The notes below the pieces were generated by a model. The model saw only the letters and a program-made list of their open reading frames with translations, had not been told where the DNA came from and made no database searches. The translations under genes and the position numbers were made by a program. Shown here one piece after another: positions 1 through 7,839 of a stretch of 56,882 nucleotides of DNA; within the stretch, counting starts at the first letter, position 1, and each line of letters starts with the position of its first letter. This stretch comes from Chryseomicrobium aureum (GTDB lineage: Bacteria; Bacillota; Bacilli; Bacillales_A; Planococcaceae). The stretch covers positions 1-56,882 of the forward strand of contig NZ_JAFBFG010000018.1 of NCBI RefSeq assembly GCF_016909155.1, read 5' to 3'.

Positions 1-83
1 CTTAAGAATATTTGTCTCCATAAAATCAAAATACCATGAACACTGGGCTCATGGCATCAAAAATTATATACTTTCTTATCTTT

Positions 84-114
84 TAAAAAAACCACACCTA
101 CTCCTGGTGCGGTT
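84..114 (-). terminator. Intrinsic terminator of the MBL-fold hydrolase gene
   Basis: On the minus strand the arms 114-106 and 98-90 pair over 9 positions with one mismatch and are followed by a run of T. It lies just past the stop codon at 120. Confidence 0.75.
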
Positions 115-119
115 CCTCT

Positions 120-896
120 TTATTGTTTATATCCGTCCACAAAATAAGAGATTGTCTCGAGTTCATCTTCAGTGAGCTCTCTCTTCACGTCGGCTTTATA
201 ATGTTCCGTTATTTTCAGCTGATCACCTTGGCAACTCTTTGTATAGTTTGCAAGAGTTCGAAGCATCGCCACTTCCTGATTAAATTCCACTTTGGAAATC
301 GGCTGTTGGTGCGAAGGAATGTACGTTTCCGCATCAAACGATTTCAATACGTCGAGCAGTCGCAAGGTTTCATCGACCGTGTAATGTACCTTTTCAGCAT
401 ACATTCTTGGATAGATGCAGTCGCCGAGGAAAAGAATTTTCTCTTCCGGTATGTACACAACGACCGAGTCTTCCGCGTGGTCCCCTCCGACATGCTGCAC
501 GATACATGTCACACCACCAAGATAAATCTCTGCTTTTTTATCGATTGTACTGTCTGGCAACGTCACTTTGATATCTCGGTGATCCTTATATTCTTCTTTA
601 ATCGCTTTGGCACAAAACTCAATTTCCACGCCTTCTCGTACCCGTTCATCAATCGCTTCATCTGACCACGAGTATGGCAGTAACTTCTTCATCTCCGCAG
701 CAGTCTGTTTCGAAGCAAGAGAAACTGTATCCCGTAGTGCGGAAAGGCCAAGGATATGGTCCCAGTGCCAATGCGTCAGTACAACTACATCTGGATTCGG
801 TACATCCCTCTTGTTCAGCTCTTGGATAAAATAAGTCACATGCTCTTCCGAATTCCCTGCATCAATCAGGAGTGTCTTCTCAGTGCCCGTCACCAT
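120..896 (-). CDS. MBL-fold metallo-hydrolase, 5' end uncertain
   Basis: The product is a soluble metallo-beta-lactamase-fold hydrolase of unknown substrate. The zinc motif HWHWDH lies near residues 42-47, with further ligand-like residues in GGDH (about 139), LGDC and PSHQQ. The first ATG in the open frame is at 896 but has no clear ribosome binding site. Reading upstream in the same frame gives typical first-strand sequence (GERFWYIS, then LTDRPILG), so the true protein is about 30 residues longer. The nearest ATG, at 993, is one base out of frame at an A-run (987-990). Either the gene has an N-terminal frameshift, a rare start codon is used, or the sequence has an error there. The family call is firm and the start is not. 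Confidence 0.8.
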   Translation of the reverse strand: MVTGTEKTLLIDAGNSEEHVTYFIQELNKRDVPNPDVVVLTHWHWDHILGLSALRDTVSLASKQTAAEMKKLLPYSWSDEAIDERVREGVEIEFCAKAIKEEYKDHRDIKVTLPDSTIDKKAEIYLGGVTCIVQHVGGDHAEDSVVVYIPEEKILFLGDCIYPRMYAEKVHYTVDETLRLLDVLKSFDAETYIPSHQQPISKVEFNQEVAMLRTLANYTKSCQGDQLKITEHYKADVKRELTEDELETISYFVDGYKQ

Positions 897-1009
897 TCCA
901 AGAATCGGACGGTCGGTTAAAGAAATAGCGGAAATGTACCAAAACCGCTCTCCTAGTTTATGTATTGAGTGGATAGCAATCGCCTCTTTTCATTTTCAAA
1001 TCTTAAAAA

Positions 1010-1028
1010 GGAACATCAATGGTTCCTG
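1010..1028 (-). other. Small hairpin between the MBL and YdjM-like genes
   Basis: Arms AGGAAC and GTTCCT are separated by 7 bases. On the minus strand the hairpin is followed by TTTTT, so it resembles a weak terminator or attenuator ahead of the MBL gene. The spacing does not fit a LexA box. Confidence 0.35.
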
Positions 1029-1046
1029 AATATATAATTTGTTGGA

Positions 1047-1075
1047 TTGTTTCGTGCTCAGATACCTCGTATTAT
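1047..1075 (+). promoter_or_regulatory. Sigma-A-type promoter of the YdjM-like gene
   Basis: A -35 TTGTTT (1047-1052) and a -10 TATTAT (1070-1075) are 17 bp apart, about 30 bp upstream of the start codon. Confidence 0.5.
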
Positions 1076-1105
1076 AGATGAGCAGTATATATTAGGAGGT
1101 TTCTC

Positions 1106-1609
1106 ATGCAATACAAGACCCATTTCGCTGGCGGGGCGCTCATTACACTCGCGGTCCTTCAACATACCGAGTATGTGTCGCCAGAGCAAGTGGTGCCATT
1201 TGCCGTCGCTACCCTGATCGGCTCGGTTGCGCCAGACATCGACCACAAGAATAGTTTCATCAGCAACCGCTTGAAACCTTTTGGCTTTTTAGTAAGACGC
1301 ACGACCACCCATCGCGGAGCAACCCACTCCCCACTTATCATTGGATTGTTTAGCCTGCTTCTCTTTTCCGGGCTAGAAGTGACAGAATTCAGCTCTTACG
1401 CTTACCCAATCGCAATTGGCTTCTTTATCGGTGCACTTAGCCACGTACTGCTCGACATGCTGAACCCTCAAGGGGTGCCGCTTCTATTCCCTATACCGAA
1501 AGCGAAGCGATTCCGTATCGCCCATTTCCGAACGGGTGGCCTAGTTGAGAAGGTAGTCTTCGTGGCCCTCGTCATCGTCACAATTCAGTACATACTGAAC
1601 ACACTTTGA
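1106..1609 (+). CDS. YdjM-like membrane-bound metal-dependent hydrolase (DUF457 family)
   Basis: A 167-residue polytopic membrane protein with about four hydrophobic segments. The family's histidine/aspartate motifs are visible: APDIDH (residues about 43-48), TTHRGATHS (about 67-75) and GALSHVLLDMLNP (about 112-124). Members are annotated as membrane-bound metal-dependent hydrolases, and YdjM of Bacillus subtilis is one. The physiological substrate is not established. The start is supported by AGGAGG seven bases before ATG. The gene stands alone on the plus strand with its own promoter and terminator, facing a minus-strand cluster. No LexA-type box was found in the promoter region. Confidence 0.8.
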   Translation: MQYKTHFAGGALITLAVLQHTEYVSPEQVVPFAVATLIGSVAPDIDHKNSFISNRLKPFGFLVRRTTTHRGATHSPLIIGLFSLLLFSGLEVTEFSSYAYPIAIGFFIGALSHVLLDMLNPQGVPLLFPIPKAKRFRIAHFRTGGLVEKVVFVALVIVTIQYILNTL

Positions 1610-1614
1610 ATTAG

Positions 1615-1646
1615 ACATCCTCATTTATTGTGAGGGTGTTTTTTTA
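1615..1646 (+). terminator. Intrinsic terminator of the YdjM-like gene
   Basis: Nine-base arms 1615-1623 and 1631-1639 (one G-U pair) are followed by a T run. The tail overlaps the 3' end of the convergent acetyltransferase gene. Confidence 0.8.
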
Positions 1647-2162
1647 TATGATTCCTAATGCAGGCTTCGATAATTGAAAAAATAATTCTCCGTCCTCATC
1701 ATCAACCTGCTTAAACTGCAGTTTCCGTAGCAACTCAATGGAAGCACTATTTTCCTTCGCCACCCCAGCCATGATTTGATAGTCGCCTTGCTGCTGGATC
1801 CATTCAACCATTGTCTGGACTACTTCAGAAGCATAACCTTGCCTTTTAAAAGAGGGACTAACTGTGTAACCGATCCAGAAAATAGTATCTTCCTTCTTGA
1901 TGAAGACATCTCCAATGAGCGTTTGATCCGCTTTCCTGACGATGGCAAATTGCGCCCCGCTCTCCAAGGTAGTTTCCTTTAATAGAATCTCTTTATATTC
2001 TTTCCGCGAATAACCTTTAAACGATTGATATTTCATCCATTCCACATTGTTGCGATAGTCAACAAAAGCATCCAAATCGCTTTCGGCAAAACGTCTGACA
2101 TAACATCTTTCTGATTCGAAGATTGCTTGGCTAGTCGGTTCTATCTTAGTCACCTCGTTCAT
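1644..2162 (-). CDS. GNAT-family N-acetyltransferase (RimJ/RimL type)
   Basis: A small acetyltransferase of the GNAT fold. The N-terminal half has the ERCYVRRF...DLDAFVDYRNN pattern of RimJ/RimL-like enzymes. The acetyl-CoA-binding motif A is seen as IGYTVSPSFKRQGYASE (about residues 97-113), with the Q/R-x-x-G/A element RQGYA. The substrate cannot be told from sequence. The start is either GTG at 2165 or ATG at 2162; ATG is preferred. It overlaps the stop of the upstream ankyrin gene, so the two are probably co-translated. The stop lies inside the T-tract of the facing terminator. Confidence 0.85.
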   Translation of the reverse strand: MNEVTKIEPTSQAIFESERCYVRRFAESDLDAFVDYRNNVEWMKYQSFKGYSRKEYKEILLKETTLESGAQFAIVRKADQTLIGDVFIKKEDTIFWIGYTVSPSFKRQGYASEVVQTMVEWIQQQGDYQIMAGVAKENSASIELLRKLQFKQVDDEDGELFFQLSKPALGII

Positions 2163-2164
2163 CA

Positions 2165-2761
2165 CTAGGCTTCTAACAGTTGCACCATTTCTGTATAGCC
2201 TTTTTCCTTGGCATAATCCAGTGCAGTTTTTCCACGATTGTCACGTAGCTCTTTATTCGCATTATACTTGAGTAGTTCTTGAACAATTTCCTGATACAGC
2301 GCTGAACCATCCGTCAAAGCCACTGCTTCAATCAAAGCCGTATAGCCATAATTATTTTGATGATCGATATCTGCTTTCCCGTCCTGCAGAAGAACCTTCA
2401 CATTCTCTAAATGACCTTTTTCCGCTGCCGGAATCAAAGCATTGCCACCATAGCGATTCACAACCGTATGATTCGGCTCAGCATGTACAATCATATACTT
2501 CAAAATCTCTGTTTTCCCTTGTGCCCCCGCATACAAATACGGGCTGTCCTGAATATGATCTTGCTGATTAATATCAGCGCCAGCATCAATTAGACGTTTT
2601 GCGACATCAATAAAGTTTTTGTGTGTAGCAATCAACAGAGGAGATTCTCCTTTGTCATTTGTTTCATTTATCGGATAGGACGAATCTTGTAAAATAGATT
2701 CTACTTTTCCTACATCATTGTTTTCAACTGCTTGAAGAAGTTCACCTGCTTGGAAATTCAT
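2165..2761 (-). CDS. Ankyrin-repeat protein
   Basis: A 198-residue protein made almost entirely of ankyrin repeats. Repeats can be followed at about residues 32-64 (GESPLLIATHKNFIDVAKRL), 65-98, 99-131 (GGNALIPAAEKGHLENVKVL), 132-170 and 171-198 (GKTALDYAKEKG). No signal peptide or membrane segment is visible, so it is cytosolic and presumably mediates protein contacts; the partner is unknown. ATG at 2761 has GGGAGG eight bases upstream, better than the upstream in-frame codon at 2779. The downstream acetyltransferase overlaps its stop, suggesting a two-gene operon. Confidence 0.88.
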   Translation of the reverse strand: MNFQAGELLQAVENNDVGKVESILQDSSYPINETNDKGESPLLIATHKNFIDVAKRLIDAGADINQQDHIQDSPYLYAGAQGKTEILKYMIVHAEPNHTVVNRYGGNALIPAAEKGHLENVKVLLQDGKADIDHQNNYGYTALIEAVALTDGSALYQEIVQELLKYNANKELRDNRGKTALDYAKEKGYTEMVQLLEA

Positions 2762-2797
2762 CTGCTCTTCCTCCCTCAAAATGATTATTCGCTAGAG

Positions 2798-3277
2798 CTA
2801 CTTATGATATGGCTCCCCCTTAATTATCCTGAAACTCCGATACACCTGCTCCAACAACACTAGCTTCATCAACTGATGCGGCAGTGTCATCTTCCCAAAC
2901 GACAATTGCTCATTTGATCGCTTTAAGACATCGTCGTGCAGACCGAGGGAGCCGCCGATGACAAAGACGATTTTGCTAGTACCGTATGTCATGAGGGAAT
3001 TGAGATGCGCAGCGAGTTCTTCAGAGCTGCGCGTCTTCCCGTTAATGGCAAGAGCGATGACATGTGAGTCTGGGTGAATTTTAGCTAAGATGCGTTCGCC
3101 TTCTTTGCGTTTGACGATTTCCATATCCGCGTCACTTAAATTTTCCGGAGCTTTTTCATCTGGCACTTCGATCTGTTCGATTTTTGCATAAGCGCCGAGA
3201 CGTTTTGCGTATTCTTCGATGCCCATTTTTAAATACTTTTCTTTTAACTTTCCAACCGTCACAATTGTGATATTCAC
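2798..3277 (-). CDS. rlmH: 23S rRNA (pseudouridine1915-N3)-methyltransferase RlmH
   Basis: RlmH methylates pseudouridine 1915 in helix 69 of 23S rRNA on assembled 70S ribosomes. The 159 residues match the family length. The protein is a minimal SPOUT methyltransferase, with the knot's SAM-binding loop at [13 protein letters not shown] (about residues 103-116) and the conserved C-terminus [20 protein letters not shown]...PYHK. As in Bacillus (yydA), it lies next to a CxxH/CxxC gene and, before the transposon arrived, close to htrA. A dense DnaA-box cluster lies directly upstream. Confidence 0.97.
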   Translation of the reverse strand: MNITIVTVGKLKEKYLKMGIEEYAKRLGAYAKIEQIEVPDEKAPENLSDADMEIVKRKEGERILAKIHPDSHVIALAINGKTRSSEELAAHLNSLMTYGTSKIVFVIGGSLGLHDDVLKRSNEQLSFGKMTLPHQLMKLVLLEQVYRSFRIIKGEPYHK

Positions 3278-3600
3278 AGGTTATCCACCTTTACAGTTCA
3301 TTTACAAACACATTGTCCACATTAGTTATCCACATATCCACATAGGTTATCTACATATTGTGTCTTATTTTTTTCCAGCTACGATATATATAGCTGCCTG
3401 TTTACAATGTTCACAGCGTGTGGATAAGTTTTCTGGATTCTCGAGCTTTTCAAGAATCGGAAATTCTCCTGTCGACGCCGTTACCTCGTCAAGTACTTGA
3501 TTTACATGGGTTTCGCATGCGTATTTCTCCATTATTCGACCTCCTCTGACAATTAGGATTATGCACAAAGTTATTCACAATTCGTACTAGTTTATCCACA
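3271..3600. promoter_or_regulatory. DnaA-box cluster between rlmH and the former htrA end
   Basis: Matches or near matches to TTATNCACA occur at 3281-3289, 3313-3321, 3326-3334 (perfect TTATCCACA), 3334-3342, 3347-3355, 3419-3427 (reverse), 3559-3567 (TTATGCACA), 3571-3579 (TTATTCACA) and 3592-3600 (perfect). One more perfect box is at 17211-17219 and would have been within about 60 bp before the insertion. In B. subtilis one of the origin-distal DnaA-box clusters is at yydA (rlmH), so this looks conserved. Confidence 0.75.
3365..3532 (-). CDS. Small CxxH/CxxC zinc-type protein
   Basis: A 55-residue protein with C5-x-x-H8 near the N-terminus (ACETHV) and CEHC near the C-terminus, a likely single-zinc fold of the CxxH/CxxC protein family found beside rlmH in Bacillales. 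Its function is unknown. ATG at 3532 has a strong AGGAGG upstream and gives the family length; the open frame extends further upstream without support. The coding region contains a reversed DnaA box (3419-3427). Confidence 0.85.
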   Translation of the reverse strand: MEKYACETHVNQVLDEVTASTGEFPILEKLENPENLSTRCEHCKQAAIYIVAGKK

Positions 3601-3613
3601 CCCTATTGTAACA

Positions 3614-3643
3614 AATAAAAAAGAAGCAGGAAAGACGCCACTT
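3614..3643 (-). terminator. Detached left half of the htrA terminator
   Basis: Positions 3625-3637 (AGCAGGAAAGACG), preceded by an A-rich stretch that is the U-tract on the minus strand, are complementary to 17167-17178. Together with loop CCACTT they form a 12-bp stem with one bulge. The composite transposon separates the two arms inside the loop. Confidence 0.8.
3641..3643 (+). repeat. CTT target-site duplication, left copy
   Basis: CTT before the left IS is repeated as CTT after the right IS (17164-17166). Three base pairs is the usual duplication for IS150-like elements. The inner flanks (AAT at 5332, ATT at 15473) are not direct repeats of each other or of CTT. Confidence 0.65.
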
Positions 3644-3712
3644 TGATATGCTCCCTTCACAGTAGACAGAGAAATAATAAAAATTCTCAACTACTGTGAA
3701 GGGGGCATTTTT

Positions 3713-4408
3713 GTGTCTAAAAGAACCACAGACCATACATTAGACGAACGATTGAGATTAGTGATAAGCGTCTTGGATGAGAAGAAGCCGATAAGAGCGA
3801 TAGCTAAAGAATTCAGTGTTGGTCAATCGACTCTCCGAGATTGGGTCCGTAAATATCGATCAGATGGGATCGATGGATTGAAAGAATCAAATACCTGGAG
3901 ACGGTACTCACAAGAGCTGAAACTAGAGGCAGTCAATTATTATCTGACGGGTAAAGGGAGCCTCAATGAGACCTGCGCCAGATTCAACATATCTACATCG
4001 TCTGTTTTAGAGAAATGGATAAAGCGTTACACTAGTGGGAAAGACTTAAAATCCACTAGTAAAGGGTGTAAAGATATGAGTAAAGGACGGAACACGACAC
4101 TTGAGGAACGGATAGAGGTCGTCCAGTATGCGATAGCCAACGACCTCGACTATCACGGGGCTGCGAAGAAATATCGGGTCTCGTACCAACAGGTGTATGG
4201 ATGGGTACGGAAATAACAGGCTGACGGAGAGTCAGCCCTACAAGACCGACGTGGGAAGCCGTTGGCATCCAAGCAGAACCTGACAGAAGTGGAGAAGCTG
4301 GAGCTACGTGTCAAAGAACTGAGTCATCGCAACCAATACTTAGAGACGGAGAATGGTCTCCTAAAAAAGCTGAAGGAAATCGAAAGGAGGTCCAGAATGC
4401 GAGAGTAG
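3713..4408 (+). pseudogene. IS orfA, interrupted by a nonsense codon
   Basis: In the right copy orfA encodes 231 residues with helix-turn-helix domains that bind the element's ends. Here TAT has become TAA at 4214-4216, ending translation after 167 residues. The stop lies upstream of the frameshift site at 4363-4369, so this copy cannot make the OrfAB transposase. Its ends remain intact and could be used by transposase from the other copy. Confidence 0.88.
4363..4369 (+). promoter_or_regulatory. A AAAAAG programmed -1 frameshift site (left IS)
   Basis: The heptamer A-AAA-AAG is in the orfA phase required for a -1 slip into orfB. It is out of use in this copy because orfA stops earlier. Confidence 0.75.
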
Positions 4409-5283
4409 GAATCCATCTCCATAGGTTCCAGGCGATCCACGACTACCATGAGGAGACAAAGGCACCGATCCAGCTACTCTGTCAGATACTTGAAGTATCA
4501 CGGTCCGGCTATTACAAATGGTTGAACCATACACCGACGGACGAACAAAAAGAAAATGAATGGCTCCTTGGCGAGATCAAGAAGATGTTCCAAAAGTACA
4601 AGGGAATCCTCGGTTATCGACGAATCACGATGTTCATCAACCGTCAGTTCAAGAAGCGCTACAATCGCAAACGGATTCGTCGCCTAATGATTCGACTAAG
4701 CCTAAAATCTTTTATTCGTCGATCGAACGGCTACTGTACGAAGACGAGCTATGTCAACATCGAAGACAACATCTTGAACCGAGACTTTACAGCGGAGCAG
4801 CCCAATCAGAAATGGGTGACGGACATCACGCACCTGCATTACGGTCTTGGGAACAAGGCTTATTTGAGTGTCATCAAAGACCTGTACGACGGGTCTGTCG
4901 TGGCCTATAAAATCGGTCGCTTCAACAACAATCCATTGGTGATGGAGACGCTGAGGGCAGCCTTGGATGCGAACCCAGACGCGACGCCTCTACTTCATAG
5001 TGACCGAGGGTCACAGTATACATCGAAAGAATATCGACACATCACGACCCAGGCAGGGATCACGCGCAGTATGTCCCGTGTCGGAAAGTGTATCGACAAT
5101 GCGCCAATGGAGAGCTTCTTTGGTCATTTCAAATGCGAGAGCTATGAATTGAAAAAGTACAAGAGTTATGAAGACCTAGTCGAGGATATTGATCGCTATA
5201 TGCGATTTTATAACGAGGAACGCTATCAACAGAAATTAAACAACCTGGCACCGATAGAGTATCGATACCAGGTCGTAGCTTAG
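4369..5283 (+). CDS. IS orfB, DDE transposase catalytic part (left copy)
   Basis: This is the catalytic half of an IS3-family transposase. Numbering from the codon at 4522, the acidic triad is D101 (VTDITH), D161 (LHSDRGSQY) and E197 (NAPMESFFGHFK), with the D-35-E spacing of the family. The frame is open from just after the slippery heptamer. An AGGAGG lies about 15 bases after the heptamer and may stimulate frameshifting or allow separate initiation. The protein sequence is the same as in the right copy. Confidence 0.9.
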   Translation, partial: AEGNRKEVQNARVGIHLHRFQAIHDYHEETKAPIQLLCQILEVSRSGYYKWLNHTPTDEQKENEWLLGEIKKMFQKYKGILGYRRITMFINRQFKKRYNRKRIRRLMIRLSLKSFIRRSNGYCTKTSYVNIEDNILNRDFTAEQPNQKWVTDITHLHYGLGNKAYLSVIKDLYDGSVVAYKIGRFNNNPLVMETLRAALDANPDATPLLHSDRGSQYTSKEYRHITTQAGITRSMSRVGKCIDNAPMESFFGHFKCESYELKKYKSYEDLVEDIDRYMRFYNEERYQQKLNNLAPIEYRYQVVA

Positions 5284-5331
5284 GTCAAACCTTTTTAATT
5301 TTTTACTGTCTACTTGACAGGGAGCAGTTCA

Positions 5332-5506
5332 AATTCTGTTGCGCTACCTCCTGCCCGGAAGACTAAAAAGGGAAGACAGGTAATATATATAGCCAGCCCA
5401 AACATCGAGATGCTCTGCCCGGTCCAAAGCAAAGAGAAAGAACGATTGTGTAATACTTTCATTATGTTAGGTAGTTTAAGATTCATAAATTACTCCCTAT
5501 AATCTA
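5332..5506. other. Non-coding remnant next to the left IS
   Basis: No convincing gene is seen. An open frame here begins inside the IS and runs across the junction, so it is spurious. This is probably donor DNA truncated by the IS. Confidence 0.5.
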
Positions 5507-5536
5507 AAGGATGAGAGTATATATACTCTCATCCTT
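5507..5536. terminator. 30-bp perfect palindrome after the beta-propeller pseudogene
   Basis: The 15-base half site AAGGATGAGAGTATA is followed at once by its exact reverse complement. It sits 4 bp beyond the stop of the upstream minus-strand gene, so it probably ends that transcript, although the T-tract on the minus strand is poor. Confidence 0.5.
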
Positions 5537-5540
5537 CGAA

Positions 5541-6469
5541 TCATTTATTCTTGAAATCCTGTAAATTTCCATATAGATCCGGTTGGAGCTGAACAAACAT
5601 CATACTGTTACCATCAGGACTGAAACGTACGCAGGTAGGCATATTTAAACCTTGAATTATAGGGGCAGAAAACCTGTAATCTTTGCTTTCAAAAGGATTA
5701 ATTTCTAATATTGTTCCTTTATGTGGCTGAGTTACGTATAACATTTTGTTTACAGGATTTTGAATCATCCCACCCTTCCAATCCAATCCAGAAGCAATTA
5801 AGTTTCCTTTTTTCACTAAGTCCATGTAATCAGTTTCGGTTTCAGGATCCTTAACAATCTGACCAAGTGCAGAGCTGCTTGACACATTGAACTCTTGACC
5901 ATCTTCAGTAAAAATCTTTGTTTTCCATCCGGCACATCCACTGTACATGCTCCATTCGTATTCAAAATTATCAGGGAATGATTCTAGCGGTAAAATTCCT
6001 TCTAGCCCTGGCATAGGCACAGCAGGAATATTTTTAATCAATACTTCTTTAGAACCGGTTTCAGGATTTATTTTTAAAACTCTATTTGTTGTTATGCTGT
6101 CTCTTTCTACAACTTCTAAATAGTCACCTAAGTACGTTAAACTAAATGCCTTTGTAATCCGTCTAAAAAAGGAAAGTTTTCAGTACTATCCCCCCCTAAA
6201 CTTACATCTATAATTCTATTAGCCCAAGTCTCGCATACATATATTCTCCCATCTTGTAAAGGGACTATACTTGAAGGTCCTTTTAAACCAGAAGCAAAAG
6301 GGGCAACGTCTAAGTAATTTCCAGGTTTCGTTATGTCTTTAATGCTTCCAGCAGTTGTCTCAGAAACTAATAATCTTCCATCAGGTGTCCATTCCATGTG
6401 TGAAGGGGTCATTAGGTTTGAAGCATGGAGTTCAACTTTCAAATTAAGTTTTGTTAAAGTCGTCTGCAT
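5541..6469 (-). pseudogene. Beta-propeller (SMP-30/NHL-like) protein, frameshifted
   Basis: Two minus-strand frames join into one protein of about 309 residues. The first starts at ATG 6469 (GGGAGG seven bases upstream) and has propeller-type strands such as MEWTPDGRLLVSE and LQDGRIYVCETWANRI. It stops early at 6137. The second frame continues it from about 6153 and includes SGLDWKGG, NKMLYVTQ and TCVRFSPDGNSMMFVQ. The shift is at a short A/G run near 6149-6153 and is explained by one missing base. The repeat pattern suggests a six-bladed propeller of the SMP-30/gluconolactonase or NHL class; substrate and exact family are uncertain. It lies downstream of the bicarbonate operon on the same strand but 459 bp away. 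Confidence 0.65.
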
Positions 6470-6928
6470 TACTGAAACCTCCCTGATATTTATTATTGCA
6501 CAAAGCAACACTCTTATATTATCACAATAGTCAGATATTTTAAACCCATAAATTTGTAAAAATGGTTTTTTATAAAAACTTCTCATCTGTTATATCTTTT
6601 CAAAAACTATAGTATTAGGATATTGTTTGAGAAAAATTCTATAAAAGAAGAAGACCCTTTGCTAAAATACTGCATAAGCCTTATTCCATAAACGGGCCAT
6701 TACCAGAGCAACTCTATTGTCAATTCACATTTCCTTAATCCACCTTTTAATTCATATGTTCTTTTACTTTCTATGTAAATAAGCCCCTTTAGATAACCAA
6801 TCCAAAGGGGTAAAACAGTGTAACTTTTTTATTATTCCCAGTTACCTCCACAAAGACTCCTAAAGCCTATTTCACCCATTTAACCCGTTCCTCTACAAGA
6901 ATTCTATTTATTAAAAAAACTCTAATGA
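6470..6928. other. Intergenic region downstream of the DUF6671 gene
   Basis: No gene is seen. A hairpin with arms CCCCTTT (6784-6790) and AAAGGGG (6804-6810) may end the bicarbonate operon transcript on the minus strand. The rest is A+T-rich and probably holds the promoter of the beta-propeller gene. Confidence 0.5.
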
Positions 6929-7804
6929 TTAAGGATTACACCAATCACAATAAGCAGGTGAAGAGGTTTTAACACCATCCTGGCGCGGAAGAGTTTCCCT
7001 AAAATCACAGATTGGACAACCATATACTTCGTTTGATATTTGTTTTGACTTTAACCCGCAACCTGCACAGGGCAATCCTTTAACATAATCAACAATCCCC
7101 CATCCGGGGCATGAACACTTCGGGCACAACGTTGCTAACCGTCGAACCATTTTTTCTGCAAGTTCAGTGATAACCTTCATTCTAGTGGGGTTCATATGTG
7201 CCCTCATGTCAGTTTGAATAAGTGCCTGACCGTCAGTGGAAGCAGAAGCGCAACGTTTAATGGCTTCCTTTACGTCATCTATTTGGTTTAATCCTTTGAA
7301 GGTTAATCCAGGTAAAAACTCGGAATTCGGACTTACAATAAGTGCATGTGCAGGAAAATCCGATTTCAATAAAAAATCATCCATATCATTCCATGTTGAA
7401 ACTGTTTTTGAAGCATAATTGGTCTTAGTACTTAACGTATGTTCTACAATCTCAATTCCACGTTCATTGTCAATCCATATAAGAATTTCATGATCCTGGG
7501 CGATAAAAGGAAAATTATCATAAGGTCCAAAACTTCCTTCATTCGCAATACCATACGGTAGTCCAAGATGGTCCATTCCCATTTGTACTTTTTTTCGCAG
7601 CGTCTCTAATGGTGTCCCCTTACGCTCTATTTCACCAGTAAAAGTCCCCAAACCATCGGTATTTAACCCTTCAGGAGTAACAATTGAAAGCTGTAACAGA
7701 TTATGAAAGGGAGGACCAATAGCCAGCTCTTTTCCGTGCATAGTCGCTAAAACTGCTTTACGACCAGAATATGGATGATCTGCGTAATGTTGTTTTTTGA
7801 TCAT
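6929..7804 (-). CDS. DUF6671 family protein with C-terminal zinc ribbons
   Basis: A 291-residue protein of unknown function. The N-terminal part carries the DUF6671 signatures ATMHGKE (about residues 20-26), LNTDGLGTFTGEIERKGTPL and IANEGSFGPYDNFPF. The C-terminal 65 residues hold four CxxC pairs (CPKC, CAGC, CPIC, CDWC), which should form two zinc ribbons. No membrane segment is seen. It is the last gene of the operon, 35 bp after the carbonic-anhydrase-like gene. A role in carbon uptake is inferred from position only. The start ATG at 7804 fits the family N-terminus; the GGGG upstream is a weak ribosome binding site. Confidence 0.78.
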   Translation of the reverse strand: MIKKQHYADHPYSGRKAVLATMHGKELAIGPPFHNLLQLSIVTPEGLNTDGLGTFTGEIERKGTPLETLRKKVQMGMDHLGLPYGIANEGSFGPYDNFPFIAQDHEILIWIDNERGIEIVEHTLSTKTNYASKTVSTWNDMDDFLLKSDFPAHALIVSPNSEFLPGLTFKGLNQIDDVKEAIKRCASASTDGQALIQTDMRAHMNPTRMKVITELAEKMVRRLATLCPKCSCPGWGIVDYVKGLPCAGCGLKSKQISNEVYGCPICDFRETLPRQDGVKTSSPAYCDWCNP

Positions 7805-7839
7805 AGTTTTTCAACCCCAACCATATTTAAATATACTTG

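Larger units (their letters stand above)
3644..5331 (+). mobile_element. IS3-family (IS150-like) insertion sequence, left copy
   Basis: The element has imperfect 24-bp terminal inverted repeats: left end TGATATGCTCCCTTCACAGT, right end read inward TGAACTGCTCCCTGTCAAGT. It carries two overlapping reading frames for OrfA and OrfB. It matches the right copy over its whole length with one difference noticed in the coding part, A instead of T at 4216, which makes a stop in orfA. Confidence 0.95.

Noticed and set aside
1011-1027. LexA-like box GAAC...GTTC before the YdjM-like gene
   Set aside because: The spacer is 7 bases, not the 4 of the Gram-positive SOS box, so it is treated as a hairpin.
4056-4268. 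Minus-strand open frames inside the IS copies
   Set aside because: They are shadows of orfA and orfB in both copies.
5332-5365. tRNA-like TTCAAATTC segment at the IS junction
   Set aside because: Part of it is the IS end itself, and no cloverleaf can be formed with the neighbouring bases.
5314-5502. A 62-codon plus-strand frame
   Set aside because: It starts inside the IS end and crosses the junction, so it is a chance frame.
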